Assembly (NCBI RefSeq): GCF_021261325.1
Contig: NZ_JAJSBI010000003.1
Coordinates: 434,001 to 498,000, forward strand
DNA: 64,000 bases
From: Streptomyces guryensis
GTDB taxonomy: Bacteria > Actinomycetota > Actinomycetes > Streptomycetales > Streptomycetaceae
Direction: 5' to 3'
Shown: in pieces, positions 24,554-30,402 of the stretch
Layout of the letters: the number at the start of each line of letters is the position of its first letter
Numbering within the stretch: the first letter of the stretch is position 1
Program-made: the position numbers and the translations under genes
Notes under the pieces: model-generated
Told to the model about the DNA's origin: nothing
Database searches by the model: none
The model's input: only the letters and a program-made list of their open reading frames with translations

Positions 24554-25440
24554 TGTACCCGCTCGTCCGCGAGCTGGCCGCCGCCGACGCCCCTCACAGG
24601 GTGCCGGTGGCGGTGACGTGTCGGGTGCTCGGGCTGGCCCGTCAGCCCTACTACCGGTGGCTGGCCTCTCCGGTCACCGACGCCGAACTCGCCGAGGCAT
24701 ACCGGGCCAACGCGCTGTTCGACGCGCACCGCGATGATCCCGAGTTCGGTCACCGCTTCCTCCTCGATGAGGCCCGTGCGGCCGGTGAGGCGATGGCTGA
24801 GCGGACCGCCTGGCGGATCTGCCGGGACAACGGCTGGTGGAGTGTCTTCGGCAAGCGCAGGGGCCGCGGCAAGAACGCCAAGGCCGGACCGCCGGTCCAT
24901 GACGACCGGGTGCGCCGCAACTTCGCCGCCGCCGCCCCGAACCGGCTGTGGCTCACCGACATCACCGAGCACGCGACCGGCGAGGGCAAGCTGTATCTGT
25001 GCGCGGTCAAGGACGTGTACTCCGGCCGCATCGTGGGCTATTCCATCGACGCCCGGATGAAGTCCCGCCTCGCGGTGGCCGCGCTGGAGTCCGCCGTCGC
25101 CCGCCGTGGCCAGGTGGCCGGGTGCATTGTGCATTCGGACCGTGGCTCGCAATTCCGGTCACGGAAGGTCGCCGCCGTACTCACCCGGCACGGCCTGCTC
25201 GGCTCGATGGGCCGGGTCGGGGCCGCCGGCGACAACGCGGCGATGGAGAGCTTCTTCGCACTGCTGCAGAAGAACGTTCTCGACCGCCGCACCTGGACTG
25301 CCCGGCAGGAGTTGCGGATCGCGATCGTCACCTGGATCGAGCGGACCTACCACCGGCGTCGGCGACAACGACGCCTGGGTCGATTGACCCCCGTCGAGTA
25401 CGAGACCATCATGACCCCACCCGCAGCTCTGGCTGCATAA
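24550..25440 (+). CDS. IS3-family transposase OrfB (DDE integrase domain)
   Basis: The 296-aa rve-type catalytic protein carries the DDE triad in order: Asp in LWLTDITEH, Asp in CIVHSDRGSQF and Glu in AMESFFALLQKNV. The N-terminal HTH_21-like segment includes AEAYRANALFDAHRDDPEFG and RICRDNGWWS. The spacing and the C-terminal RRRRQRRLGRLTPVEYE are typical of IS3-family OrfB. Length is normal and no frameshift is seen. Confidence 0.93.
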   Translation: MMYPLVRELAAADAPHRVPVAVTCRVLGLARQPYYRWLASPVTDAELAEAYRANALFDAHRDDPEFGHRFLLDEARAAGEAMAERTAWRICRDNGWWSVFGKRRGRGKNAKAGPPVHDDRVRRNFAAAAPNRLWLTDITEHATGEGKLYLCAVKDVYSGRIVGYSIDARMKSRLAVAALESAVARRGQVAGCIVHSDRGSQFRSRKVAAVLTRHGLLGSMGRVGAAGDNAAMESFFALLQKNVLDRRTWTARQELRIAIVTWIERTYHRRRRQRRLGRLTPVEYETIMTPPAALAA

Positions 25441-25447
25441 ACCCCGC

Positions 25448-25472
25448 TGTCACCCGATCATGCAGCAGTCCC
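25448..25472. repeat. IS right terminal inverted repeat
   Basis: Twenty-five bases whose complement starts GGGACTGCTGCAT, ending immediately before the beheaded reading frame at 25473. Confidence 0.85.
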
Positions 25473-25610
25473 GACTCTCCGGATGGTTGGTGGACTGAGT
25501 ACGGCGGAGCGCTGGACGCCCGTTCTGGTGTGATCGCGTTCCCGCCGCGGTCGCTGCCCTCATGCCCGTTCCCGTGCTCGCTGTGCGGGGGTGACCATGC
25601 TGTTTCTTGA
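25473..25610 (+). pseudogene. Beheaded 3' end of an element gene next to the IS
   Basis: Directly after the IS boundary a frame is open for 45 codons and reads DGWWTEYGGALDARSG, then SCPFPCSLCGGDHAVS and a stop. The tryptophans and the CxxxCxxC-H cluster look like genuine protein, perhaps a small zinc-binding phage protein. No start codon or binding site remains on this side. The sequence left of the IS belongs to a different complete gene, so the 5' part is missing rather than merely split. Confidence 0.55.
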
Positions 25611-25800
25611 TCTCCGCACCCCTCGACCCGGAAGGGTCGACCCTGAGGCGTGCCCTGTGTGCTTCTCGCTGCGATCAGACCTAGCTGAGGTAGTGAGAAC
25701 GGGCAGCGCAAAGGCGGCTCGTGCCGTCTTGTCTGGCATGCACGCGCACATGGTCTACGGCCACCCGAACGACCCCCGCAACAAGACTCCGGCACGCTGA
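25597..25800 (+). CDS. Element-encoded small protein with CxxC and His residues (67 aa)
   Basis: ATG 25597 lies 5 nt after GGGGG and overlaps the end of the beheaded gene, as in a compact operon; GTG 25591 is an alternative. The product contains PEACPVCFSLRSDLAEVV and a distal MHAHMVYGHPNDPR, a Cys2 plus His pattern that could bind one zinc. Small proteins of this layout occur in actinophages and integrative elements, with no known role. A terminator follows before the mycoredoxin gene that reads toward it. Confidence 0.55.
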   Translation: MLFLDLRTPRPGRVDPEACPVCFSLRSDLAEVVRTGSAKAARAVLSGMHAHMVYGHPNDPRNKTPAR

Positions 25801-25810
25801 GTGCCGGTAG

Positions 25811-25875
25811 GGGCGACTGAACGGCAAGCGGTACAGCAGTCGCCCTGACTGACCCCCGGTCCCGTGACCGGGGGT
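25811..25875. terminator. Double hairpin between element genes and mycoredoxin
   Basis: Two inverted repeats lie in tandem: 8-bp arms at 25811-25818/25838-25845, and perfect 10-bp arms at 25852-25861/25866-25875 with a CCGT loop. They separate convergent genes and probably terminate in both directions. Confidence 0.7.
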
Positions 25876-25886
25876 CTCGTCATGTC

Positions 25887-26144
25887 TCAGGCCCTGAGAG
25901 CCTGCTTGACCTGCGCAAGGCTGGGGTTCGTCATGATCACTTCCTTGCCACCGTTGGCGGGAAGTACCTGGACCGTCGGCACCGTCTGGTTTCCGCCATT
26001 CGCCTTCTCCACGAACGCCGCGGAATCCGGGTCCTGCTCGATGTTGATCTCGTTGTACGTGATGCCCTCACGGTCCATCTGGCTCTTCAGCCGACGGCAG
26101 TAGCCACACCACGTGGTGCTGTACATCGTCACAGTGCCCGGCAT
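25887..26144 (-). CDS. mrx: Mycoredoxin (glutaredoxin-like), 3' end replaced by the element
   Basis: The 85-aa thioredoxin-fold protein has the mycoredoxin active site TWCGYCRR (Cys13, Cys16), the cis-Pro region GNQTVPTVQVLP and a C-terminal TNPSLAQVKQALRA. Mycoredoxins reduce mycothiol mixed disulfides in actinobacteria. The att core ACCGTCGGCACCGT covers the TVPTV codons. Residues up to 58 are chromosomal and residues 59-85 are read from element DNA. The original tail survives at 21252-21321. ATG 26144 is the start. A SigmaR promoter lies upstream on the same strand. Its place beside uvrD2 and wblC matches mrx1 in M. tuberculosis. Confidence 0.92.
   Translation of the reverse strand: MPGTVTMYSTTWCGYCRRLKSQMDREGITYNEINIEQDPDSAAFVEKANGGNQTVPTVQVLPANGGKEVIMTNPSLAQVKQALRA
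25972..25985. repeat. attR core of the integrated element
   Basis: ACCGTCGGCACCGT, identical to 21322-21335. The native 5' part of mycoredoxin lies to the right and the element-supplied 3' part to the left. Reading phase across the core is kept. Confidence 0.8.
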
Positions 26145-26192
26145 GTCTCTCGCGCTCCTCAGCTGCTCGGGGATGCTTGGTCGCAGTGATGG

Positions 26193-26218
26193 AACGTACT
26201 TGAAAGAGCCACCATTCC
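26193..26218 (-). promoter_or_regulatory. SigmaR-type promoter of mycoredoxin
   Basis: On the minus strand GGAAT (26218-26214) is followed by exactly 18 nt and GTT (26195-26193), about 50 bp upstream of the mycoredoxin ATG. This fits the GGAAT-N18-GTT SigmaR consensus. Mycothiol-linked functions are typical SigmaR targets. Confidence 0.75.
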
Positions 26219-26328
26219 CCACACGCGGTACCACGCCCGACGTGACGCCTGCCGCATTAGTACGACTGCAGGTACCTGCCTGTGGACAACCGCCGCACCC
26301 GTCTCCGGCGACCTGGCAGCATGGCCAT

Positions 26329-28548
26329 GTGACAGCAGCAACGCACTCCACGCTCTTCCCGCGCGGCACCGGCAGCTCCCAATATTCGGCTCCGCCGAGT
26401 GGGCCCGATGCCGTGCTCGAAGGGCTCGACCCCGAACAGCGCGAGGTGGCCACCACCCTGCGCGGCCCGGTGTGCGTGCTGGCAGGCGCCGGCACCGGCA
26501 AGACCCGAGCGATCACCCACCGCATCGCCTACGGAGTACGCGCCGGAATCCTCCAGCCCTCCACCGTGCTGGCTGTCACGTTCACCAACCGCGCCGCCGG
26601 CGAAATGCGCGGCCGACTGCGCCAGCTCGGCACCGCCGGAGTCCAGGCCCGCACCTTCCACTCGGCCGCCCTGCGCCAGCTCCAGTACTTCTGGCCGAAA
26701 GCAGTCGGTGGCTCCATGCCCCGGCTCATCGACCGCAAGATCCAGCTCGTCGCCGACGCGGCCGCCGCCTGCCGCATCCGCCTCGACCGCGGCGAACTGC
26801 GCGACGTCACCGCCGAAATCGAATGGTCCAAGGTCACCCAGACCGTCCCCGCCGACTACGCACCCGCCGCCGCCAAGGCCGGCCGAGACACCCCCCGCGA
26901 CCCGGCCGAGATCGCCCAGCTCTACTCCGTCTACGAAGACCTCAAACGGGACCGCTCCGTCATCGACTTCGAGGACGTCCTGCTGCTCACCGTCGCCATC
27001 CTCCAAGACCGGCACGACATCGCCGACCAGGTCCGCTCCCAGTACCAGCACTTCGTCGTCGACGAATACCAGGATGTCAGCCCCCTCCAGCAGCGCCTTC
27101 TCGAACTGTGGCTCGGCGAGCGCGACAACCTGTGCGTCGTGGGCGACGCCAGCCAGACGATCTACTCCTTCACCGGAGCAACCCCCGACCACCTCCTCGA
27201 CTTCCGCATCCGCCACCCCGGAGCCACCGTCGTCAAACTCGTCCGCGACTACCGCTCCACCCCCCAGGTCGTCCACCTCGCCAACGGCCTCCTCGCCCAG
27301 GCCCGCGGCCGCGCCGCCGACCACCGCCTGGAACTGATCTCGCAACGCGAGCCCGGCCCCGAGCCCGGCTACACCGAATACACCGACGAACCCGCCGAAG
27401 CCGAGGGCGCCGCCCGCCGCATCCGCGAACTCATGGACACCGGCGTCCCGGCCGGCGAGATCGCCATCCTGTTCCGGACGAACTCCCAGTCCGAGACCTA
27501 CGAGCAGGCCCTCGCCGACGCCGGAGTCCCCTACCAGCTCCGCGGCGCCGAACGGTTCTTCGACCGCCCCGAGGTCCGCAAGGCCGGTGTCGCCCTGCGC
27601 GGCGCCGCCCGCTTCGGCGGCAACGACTCCCTCCTCGACGACGCCGTGGACCTGCCCTCCCAGGTCCGTGCCGTGCTGTCCGGCGAAGGCTGGACCCCTC
27701 AGCCCCCGGCCGGATCCGGCGCGGTCCGAGAACGCTGGGATTCCCTCGCCGCCCTGGTGAACCTCGCGCACGACTTCGCCGCCGCCAAACCCGGCGCCAC
27801 CCTCGGCGACCTCGTCGCCGAACTCGACGAGCGCGCCAACGCCCAGCACGCCCCGACCGTCCAGGGCGTCACCCTGGCCTCCCTGCACTCCGCCAAGGGC
27901 CTTGAGTGGGACGTCGTCTTCCTGGTCGGAGTCGCCGAGGGAATGATGCCGATCACCTACGCGAAGACCGACGAGCAGATCGAGGAGGAACGCCGCCTCC
28001 TCTACGTCGGCGTCACCCGGGCCCGGGAGCACCTCCACGTCTCCTGGTCACTGTCCCGCTCACCCGGCGGCCGCCCGAATCGCCGCCCCAGCCGCTTCCT
28101 GGCCGGGCTGCGCCCCGGCTCCACCGCAACCGCCGGCCGCGCAGCGGCAAGTGGCACAGGGGGAGTCGAACGCGGCTTCACGAGCAGACCGGACGCCGTA
28201 CCCCGGCGCACACAGCGCACCCCCGCCCGCTGCCGGGTGTGCGGGCGCACGCTCGCCGCCGGCGAGATGAAACTGATGCGCTGCGAGGACTGCCCCTCCG
28301 ACATGGACGAGGGACTCTACGAGCGACTGCGCGAATGGCGCGCGGACCAGGCGCAGCGCAGCGGACAGCCCGCCTTCTGCGTCTTCACCGACAAGACACT
28401 GATGGCCATCGCCGAGGCCGCCCCCGACGAGGAAGGCGAACTGGCGCGGATCCCCGGGGTCGGCGTACGCAAACTCAACCGCTACGGGGCCGACGTCCTG
28501 GCCCTCTGCGCAGGTCGCGAACCCGGGGAACAGGACGAAGGGGACTGA
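26329..28548 (+). CDS. uvrD2: UvrD2-type superfamily 1 DNA helicase with HRDC domain
   Basis: The 739-aa helicase has Walker A GAGTGKTRA, motif II VDEYQDVS, VVGDASQTIYSFTG and the motor motif SLHSAKGLEWD. After the motor a tetracysteine motif (CRVCGRTL and MRCEDCP) and a C-terminal HRDC domain (FCVFTDKTLMAIAEA) follow, the exact plan of mycobacterial UvrD2. It unwinds 3'-tailed DNA. GTG 26329 is chosen: the in-frame upstream region is not coding-like and overlaps the divergent mycoredoxin promoter. The wblC promoter begins 13 bp after its stop. Confidence 0.9.
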   Translation: MTAATHSTLFPRGTGSSQYSAPPSGPDAVLEGLDPEQREVATTLRGPVCVLAGAGTGKTRAITHRIAYGVRAGILQPSTVLAVTFTNRAAGEMRGRLRQLGTAGVQARTFHSAALRQLQYFWPKAVGGSMPRLIDRKIQLVADAAAACRIRLDRGELRDVTAEIEWSKVTQTVPADYAPAAAKAGRDTPRDPAEIAQLYSVYEDLKRDRSVIDFEDVLLLTVAILQDRHDIADQVRSQYQHFVVDEYQDVSPLQQRLLELWLGERDNLCVVGDASQTIYSFTGATPDHLLDFRIRHPGATVVKLVRDYRSTPQVVHLANGLLAQARGRAADHRLELISQREPGPEPGYTEYTDEPAEAEGAARRIRELMDTGVPAGEIAILFRTNSQSETYEQALADAGVPYQLRGAERFFDRPEVRKAGVALRGAARFGGNDSLLDDAVDLPSQVRAVLSGEGWTPQPPAGSGAVRERWDSLAALVNLAHDFAAAKPGATLGDLVAELDERANAQHAPTVQGVTLASLHSAKGLEWDVVFLVGVAEGMMPITYAKTDEQIEEERRLLYVGVTRAREHLHVSWSLSRSPGGRPNRRPSRFLAGLRPGSTATAGRAAASGTGGVERGFTSRPDAVPRRTQRTPARCRVCGRTLAAGEMKLMRCEDCPSDMDEGLYERLREWRADQAQRSGQPAFCVFTDKTLMAIAEAAPDEEGELARIPGVGVRKLNRYGADVLALCAGREPGEQDEGD

Positions 28549-28561
28549 TTCAAACTCGTCG

Positions 28562-28601
28562 AAAAAATAGTTTGCGCATGCCCCAGCAATCCCCATAGGT
28601 T
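28562..28601 (+). promoter_or_regulatory. WhiB7/WblC-type promoter of the wblC transcript
   Basis: An A-rich block AAAAAAT (28562-28568) sits 3 nt before a -35 TTGCGC (28572-28577). An 18-nt spacer and the -10 TAGGTT (28596-28601) follow. An AT-rich motif immediately upstream of the -35 is the known signature of WhiB7-dependent promoters, so wblC is probably autoregulated. Transcription would begin near 28608, leaving a leader of about 600 nt before wblC. Confidence 0.7.
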
Positions 28602-28713
28602 CTTAGCCACGGGGACGGAGGCCTTCTCGGAGGCCCCGATTCCGTGTTCTACTTGCATATCCGTCGGACTGGCTCACCCCAGTCCCCCGAGACGCCGAGA
28701 GGAGGCGATTGAA

Positions 28714-29037
28714 GTGATCAGCATCAGCACCAGCTCCATCAGCACCGCCAAACTGACCGATCGCTCGGTCGTCTCCACGTGCATGCTCGGCGCCTCGAAC
28801 CAGGCCACCGGTCTGTCCGGCATCACTGCTGGTCGTCCGGCGTCCGCCCCCGTCTCTCTCGCGGGTCTTCCCATCCGTGAGCGCAATGAGCGACCGACCA
28901 AGGCACTGGAAGCAGTAATGGCACAGGCGCAGGCCTATGCCTTTACGGCGGCCGGCGCCGGAAATCGGAAGCAGACGACGCAGCACCACCTGATGTGGGC
29001 CTTCCGTGGGCCAGAACCCTGGAGTGATCCAGCCTGA
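28714..29037 (+). CDS. Leader ORF upstream of wblC (107 aa)
   Basis: GTG 28714 has AGGAGG at 28699-28704. The codon pattern has high third-position GC, so it is probably translated. The product is Ser/Thr-rich at the N-terminus (MISISTSSISTAKLTDRS) and Ala-rich in the middle (MAQAQAYAFTAAGAG). It ends MWAFRGPEPWSDPA, with two Trp near the stop. No domain is recognised. It lies between the WhiB7-type promoter and wblC, with its stop codon inside a hairpin and a terminator starting 23 nt later. Its translation may therefore govern attenuation, whatever the peptide does. Confidence 0.65.
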   Translation: MISISTSSISTAKLTDRSVVSTCMLGASNQATGLSGITAGRPASAPVSLAGLPIRERNERPTKALEAVMAQAQAYAFTAAGAGNRKQTTQHHLMWAFRGPEPWSDPA

Positions 29038-29050
29038 TCGCCGATCAGGC
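29032..29050 (+). promoter_or_regulatory. Hairpin at the stop codon of the wblC leader ORF
   Basis: Perfect 8-bp arms (GCCTGATC at 29032-29039 and its complement at 29043-29050) enclose the TGA of the leader ORF. A ribosome at the stop would prevent it forming, so it is a candidate control hairpin next to the terminator. Confidence 0.5.
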
Positions 29051-29060
29051 CGGCGCCTTC

Positions 29061-29103
29061 AGGGCCGCGGAACCCCATCCGGGATCCGCGGCCCTTCTGT
29101 TTT
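29061..29103 (+). terminator. Transcription attenuator in the wblC leader
   Basis: Perfect 11-bp arms (AGGGCCGCGGA at 29061-29071 and its complement at 29085-29095) are followed by the T-rich TTCTGTTTT. It lies 110 bp before the wblC start on the same transcript, so it should stop most read-through. Intrinsic terminators in whiB7/wblC leaders are known to be relieved when antibiotics slow ribosomes on an upstream ORF. Confidence 0.75.
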
Positions 29104-29212
29104 CCCCGAACGGGGACGACGGAGCGAAGGGGCCTCGGGAAAAGAGCTGAACCCGGTACCAGCCGCCACCCGGTCCAACAGGGCCGGAACGACCAGACGA
29201 GGAAGACCAACC

Positions 29213-29581
29213 GTGCAACTCGAAGCGCACGCCCCGTCCGTACCGCCTTCCGAAACGATCCCCCCGCCCGGCCTCACGGAGGACCCCACCTTGATCCCGC
29301 TCACTGCGCTCACCGCGCTCGACGACGCCATCGAGAACCTCGGCGTACCCGTCCCCTGCCGCTCCTACGACCCGGAGGTCTTCTTCGCCGAGTCGCCGGC
29401 CGACGTCGAGTACGCCAAGTCCCTCTGCCGCACCTGCCCGCTGATCGAGGCCTGCCTCGCCGGTGCCAAGGAGCGGCGTGAGCCCTGGGGCGTCTGGGGT
29501 GGCGAGCTGTTCGTCCAGGGTGTCGTGGTAGCCCGGAAGCGGCCGCGTGGCCGTCCGCGCAAGAACCCGGTCACGGCATGA
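29213..29581 (+). CDS. wblC: WblC (WhiB7): antibiotic-responsive Fe-S transcription regulator
   Basis: The 122-aa protein has the four WhiB cysteines (Cys49, Cys72, Cys75, Cys81; CRSYDP and LCRTCPLIEACLAG). It also has the G[VI]WGG turn (GVWGGE) and a terminal AT-hook RPRGRPRKN specific to the WhiB7 class. WblC binds the primary sigma factor and activates intrinsic resistance and ribosome-protection genes at promoters with an AT-rich -35 flank. GTG 29213 has GAGGAAG 7 nt upstream. The long leader, own-type promoter and attenuator indicate autoactivation plus translation-coupled control. The next gene overlaps it by ATGA. Confidence 0.93.
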   Translation: MQLEAHAPSVPPSETIPPPGLTEDPTLIPLTALTALDDAIENLGVPVPCRSYDPEVFFAESPADVEYAKSLCRTCPLIEACLAGAKERREPWGVWGGELFVQGVVVARKRPRGRPRKNPVTA

Positions 29582-29901
29582 ACATCCCCGGAACCATCGA
29601 CCGCCCCCTCACGAACGACCCCAAGAAGCAGGCCCCGATGAAGCCGTCCACCAACGAGCCCACCAGCTCCGCGATCGAAGATTTCACCACCACAGGCGCG
29701 ACGGACTCGCGTCAGAACAGGACCCGAGAGATGCAACTCCTCCAAGAAGCCCTGGCTCGTGCGCATATGCACGACCGACTGCATGAGGCCGAGCGGGAAC
29801 GCCAGGCCGTGCGCCTGGCGGCCGCCCACCGGATGCAGCGCCGGGCCGAGCGCGCCTCGCGGCGCGCCCGCCGCGCGCTCGCCATGGCGGTCATGCAGTA
29901 A
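29578..29901 (+). CDS. Basic hypothetical protein translationally coupled to wblC (107 aa)
   Basis: The ATG overlaps the wblC stop as ATGA, so translation is coupled; an internal ATG at 29638 is a possible second start. The N-terminal half is polar and disordered-looking. The C-terminal half is a long, very basic helix (ERERQAVRLAAAHRMQRR, then ERASRRARRALAMAVMQ). No family is recognised. A positive amphipathic helix could bind nucleic acid or membrane, but that is only inference. A 38-bp palindromic terminator follows. Confidence 0.65.
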   Translation: MNIPGTIDRPLTNDPKKQAPMKPSTNEPTSSAIEDFTTTGATDSRQNRTREMQLLQEALARAHMHDRLHEAERERQAVRLAAAHRMQRRAERASRRARRALAMAVMQ

Positions 29902-29951
29902 CCGATCACACCTGAAGCGGTGGCCTCCCGACTCCGGGAGGCAATAGCTCC

Positions 29952-29989
29952 CCGCGGGGGCCGGTCCGTTAACGGACCGGCCCCCGCGG
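29952..29989. terminator. 38-bp perfect palindrome, probable bidirectional terminator
   Basis: Arms 29952-29970 and 29971-29989 are perfectly complementary with no loop (centre GTTAAC). It sits 50 bp after the wblC-linked gene and 45 bp before the next start. It would form an extremely stable hairpin or cruciform. Confidence 0.75.
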
Positions 29990-30034
29990 TGCGTTGTGCC
30001 CGCGATCAACGCAGCGCGGCGTTATCGTCAGCGG

Positions 30035-30244
30035 GTGACGAGTCTTCCCGGAGGCAGTGACGACTCAGGCTCCCCCGCGGAGCCCCAGCCCCTGGTGTGC
30101 GCCCGCTGCGGCGCCGGGGCGAAGGGCCCGCAGCCCACCTGGGTCTGCTCGGTGGAAAACGGGGCCCGCCAGTATTTCTGCGACACCTGCTCACGGGAGA
30201 ACCTCAGGGCGATTGAGGGGCGGCTGGACTCCGCCTGGTGGTGA
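30035..30244 (+). CDS. Small zinc-ribbon-like protein (69 aa)
   Basis: GTG 30035 is 6 nt after a TATCGT -10 box, suggesting a leaderless transcript. The product has VCARCGAGAKG, then TWVCSVENGARQYFCDTCSRE: two CxxC knuckles typical of a single zinc ribbon. A short acidic C-terminus ends DSAWW. The family is unknown, although single zinc-ribbon proteins are common in this part of actinobacterial genomes. Start upstream at 29996 is unlikely because it runs into the preceding palindrome. Confidence 0.65.
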   Translation: MTSLPGGSDDSGSPAEPQPLVCARCGAGAKGPQPTWVCSVENGARQYFCDTCSRENLRAIEGRLDSAWW

Positions 30245-30343
30245 GACCGCTCCTCTGGGGCCTCCTCCCCCCGCCCCCACCCCCCGCCCCCTCGGACACA
30301 CATCACGGCAGCTCGAAGCCCCGCAGCACGGCCCCACGATCAC

Positions 30344-30399
30344 GCAGCCCGCAGCCCGCAGCCCGCAGCCCGCAGCCCGCAGCCCGCAGCCCGCAGCCT
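30344..30399. repeat. Heptanucleotide tandem repeat (GCAGCCC x7 plus one variant)
   Basis: Seven perfect GCAGCCC units and one GCAGCCT lie in tandem and end 3 bp before the stop codon of the UbiB-like kinase gene. The unit length is not a multiple of 3. It is a candidate variable-number repeat in the 3' flank. Confidence 0.85.
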
Positions 30400-30402
30400 C
30401 GA

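Larger units (their letters stand above)
24190..25472. mobile_element. IS3-family insertion sequence (1283 bp)
   Basis: Terminal inverted repeats at 24190-24214 and 25448-25472 match at 22 of 25 positions, starting GGGACTGCTGCA. Two overlapping reading frames encode an HTH protein and a DDE transposase in the -1 frame, the IS3 plan. No direct target duplication is visible (left flank ends GATAT, right flank begins GACT). High GC contrasts with the host element. Both orfs look intact, so the IS may be active. Confidence 0.88.
21336..25971. mobile_element. Serine-integrase element inserted in the mycoredoxin gene (about 4.65 kb)
   Basis: The element is bounded by the 14-bp direct repeat at 21322-21335 and 25972-25985. 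It holds a large serine recombinase next to attL, five small genes or fragments with lower GC and ordinary ribosome binding sites, three hairpin terminators and an IS3-type element. No replication, packaging, structural or lysis genes are present. It is either a minimal integrative element or the remains of a prophage after deletion. Its right end carries a replacement 3' end for the target gene. Confidence 0.82.

Noticed and set aside
24257..25440. Frameshifted transposase pseudogene
   Set aside because: Two overlapping frames in -1 register are normal for IS3 elements. Both parts are full length with an intact DDE triad.
24948..25610. One gene spanning the IS right end
   Set aside because: Before 25473 the frame is out of phase with orfB and reads as Arg-rich shadow. 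Only the part after the IS boundary looks like protein.
30344..30399. Possible CRISPR or protein-coding repeat
   Set aside because: The 7-bp units are contiguous with no spacers and lie outside the coding frame of the neighbouring gene.
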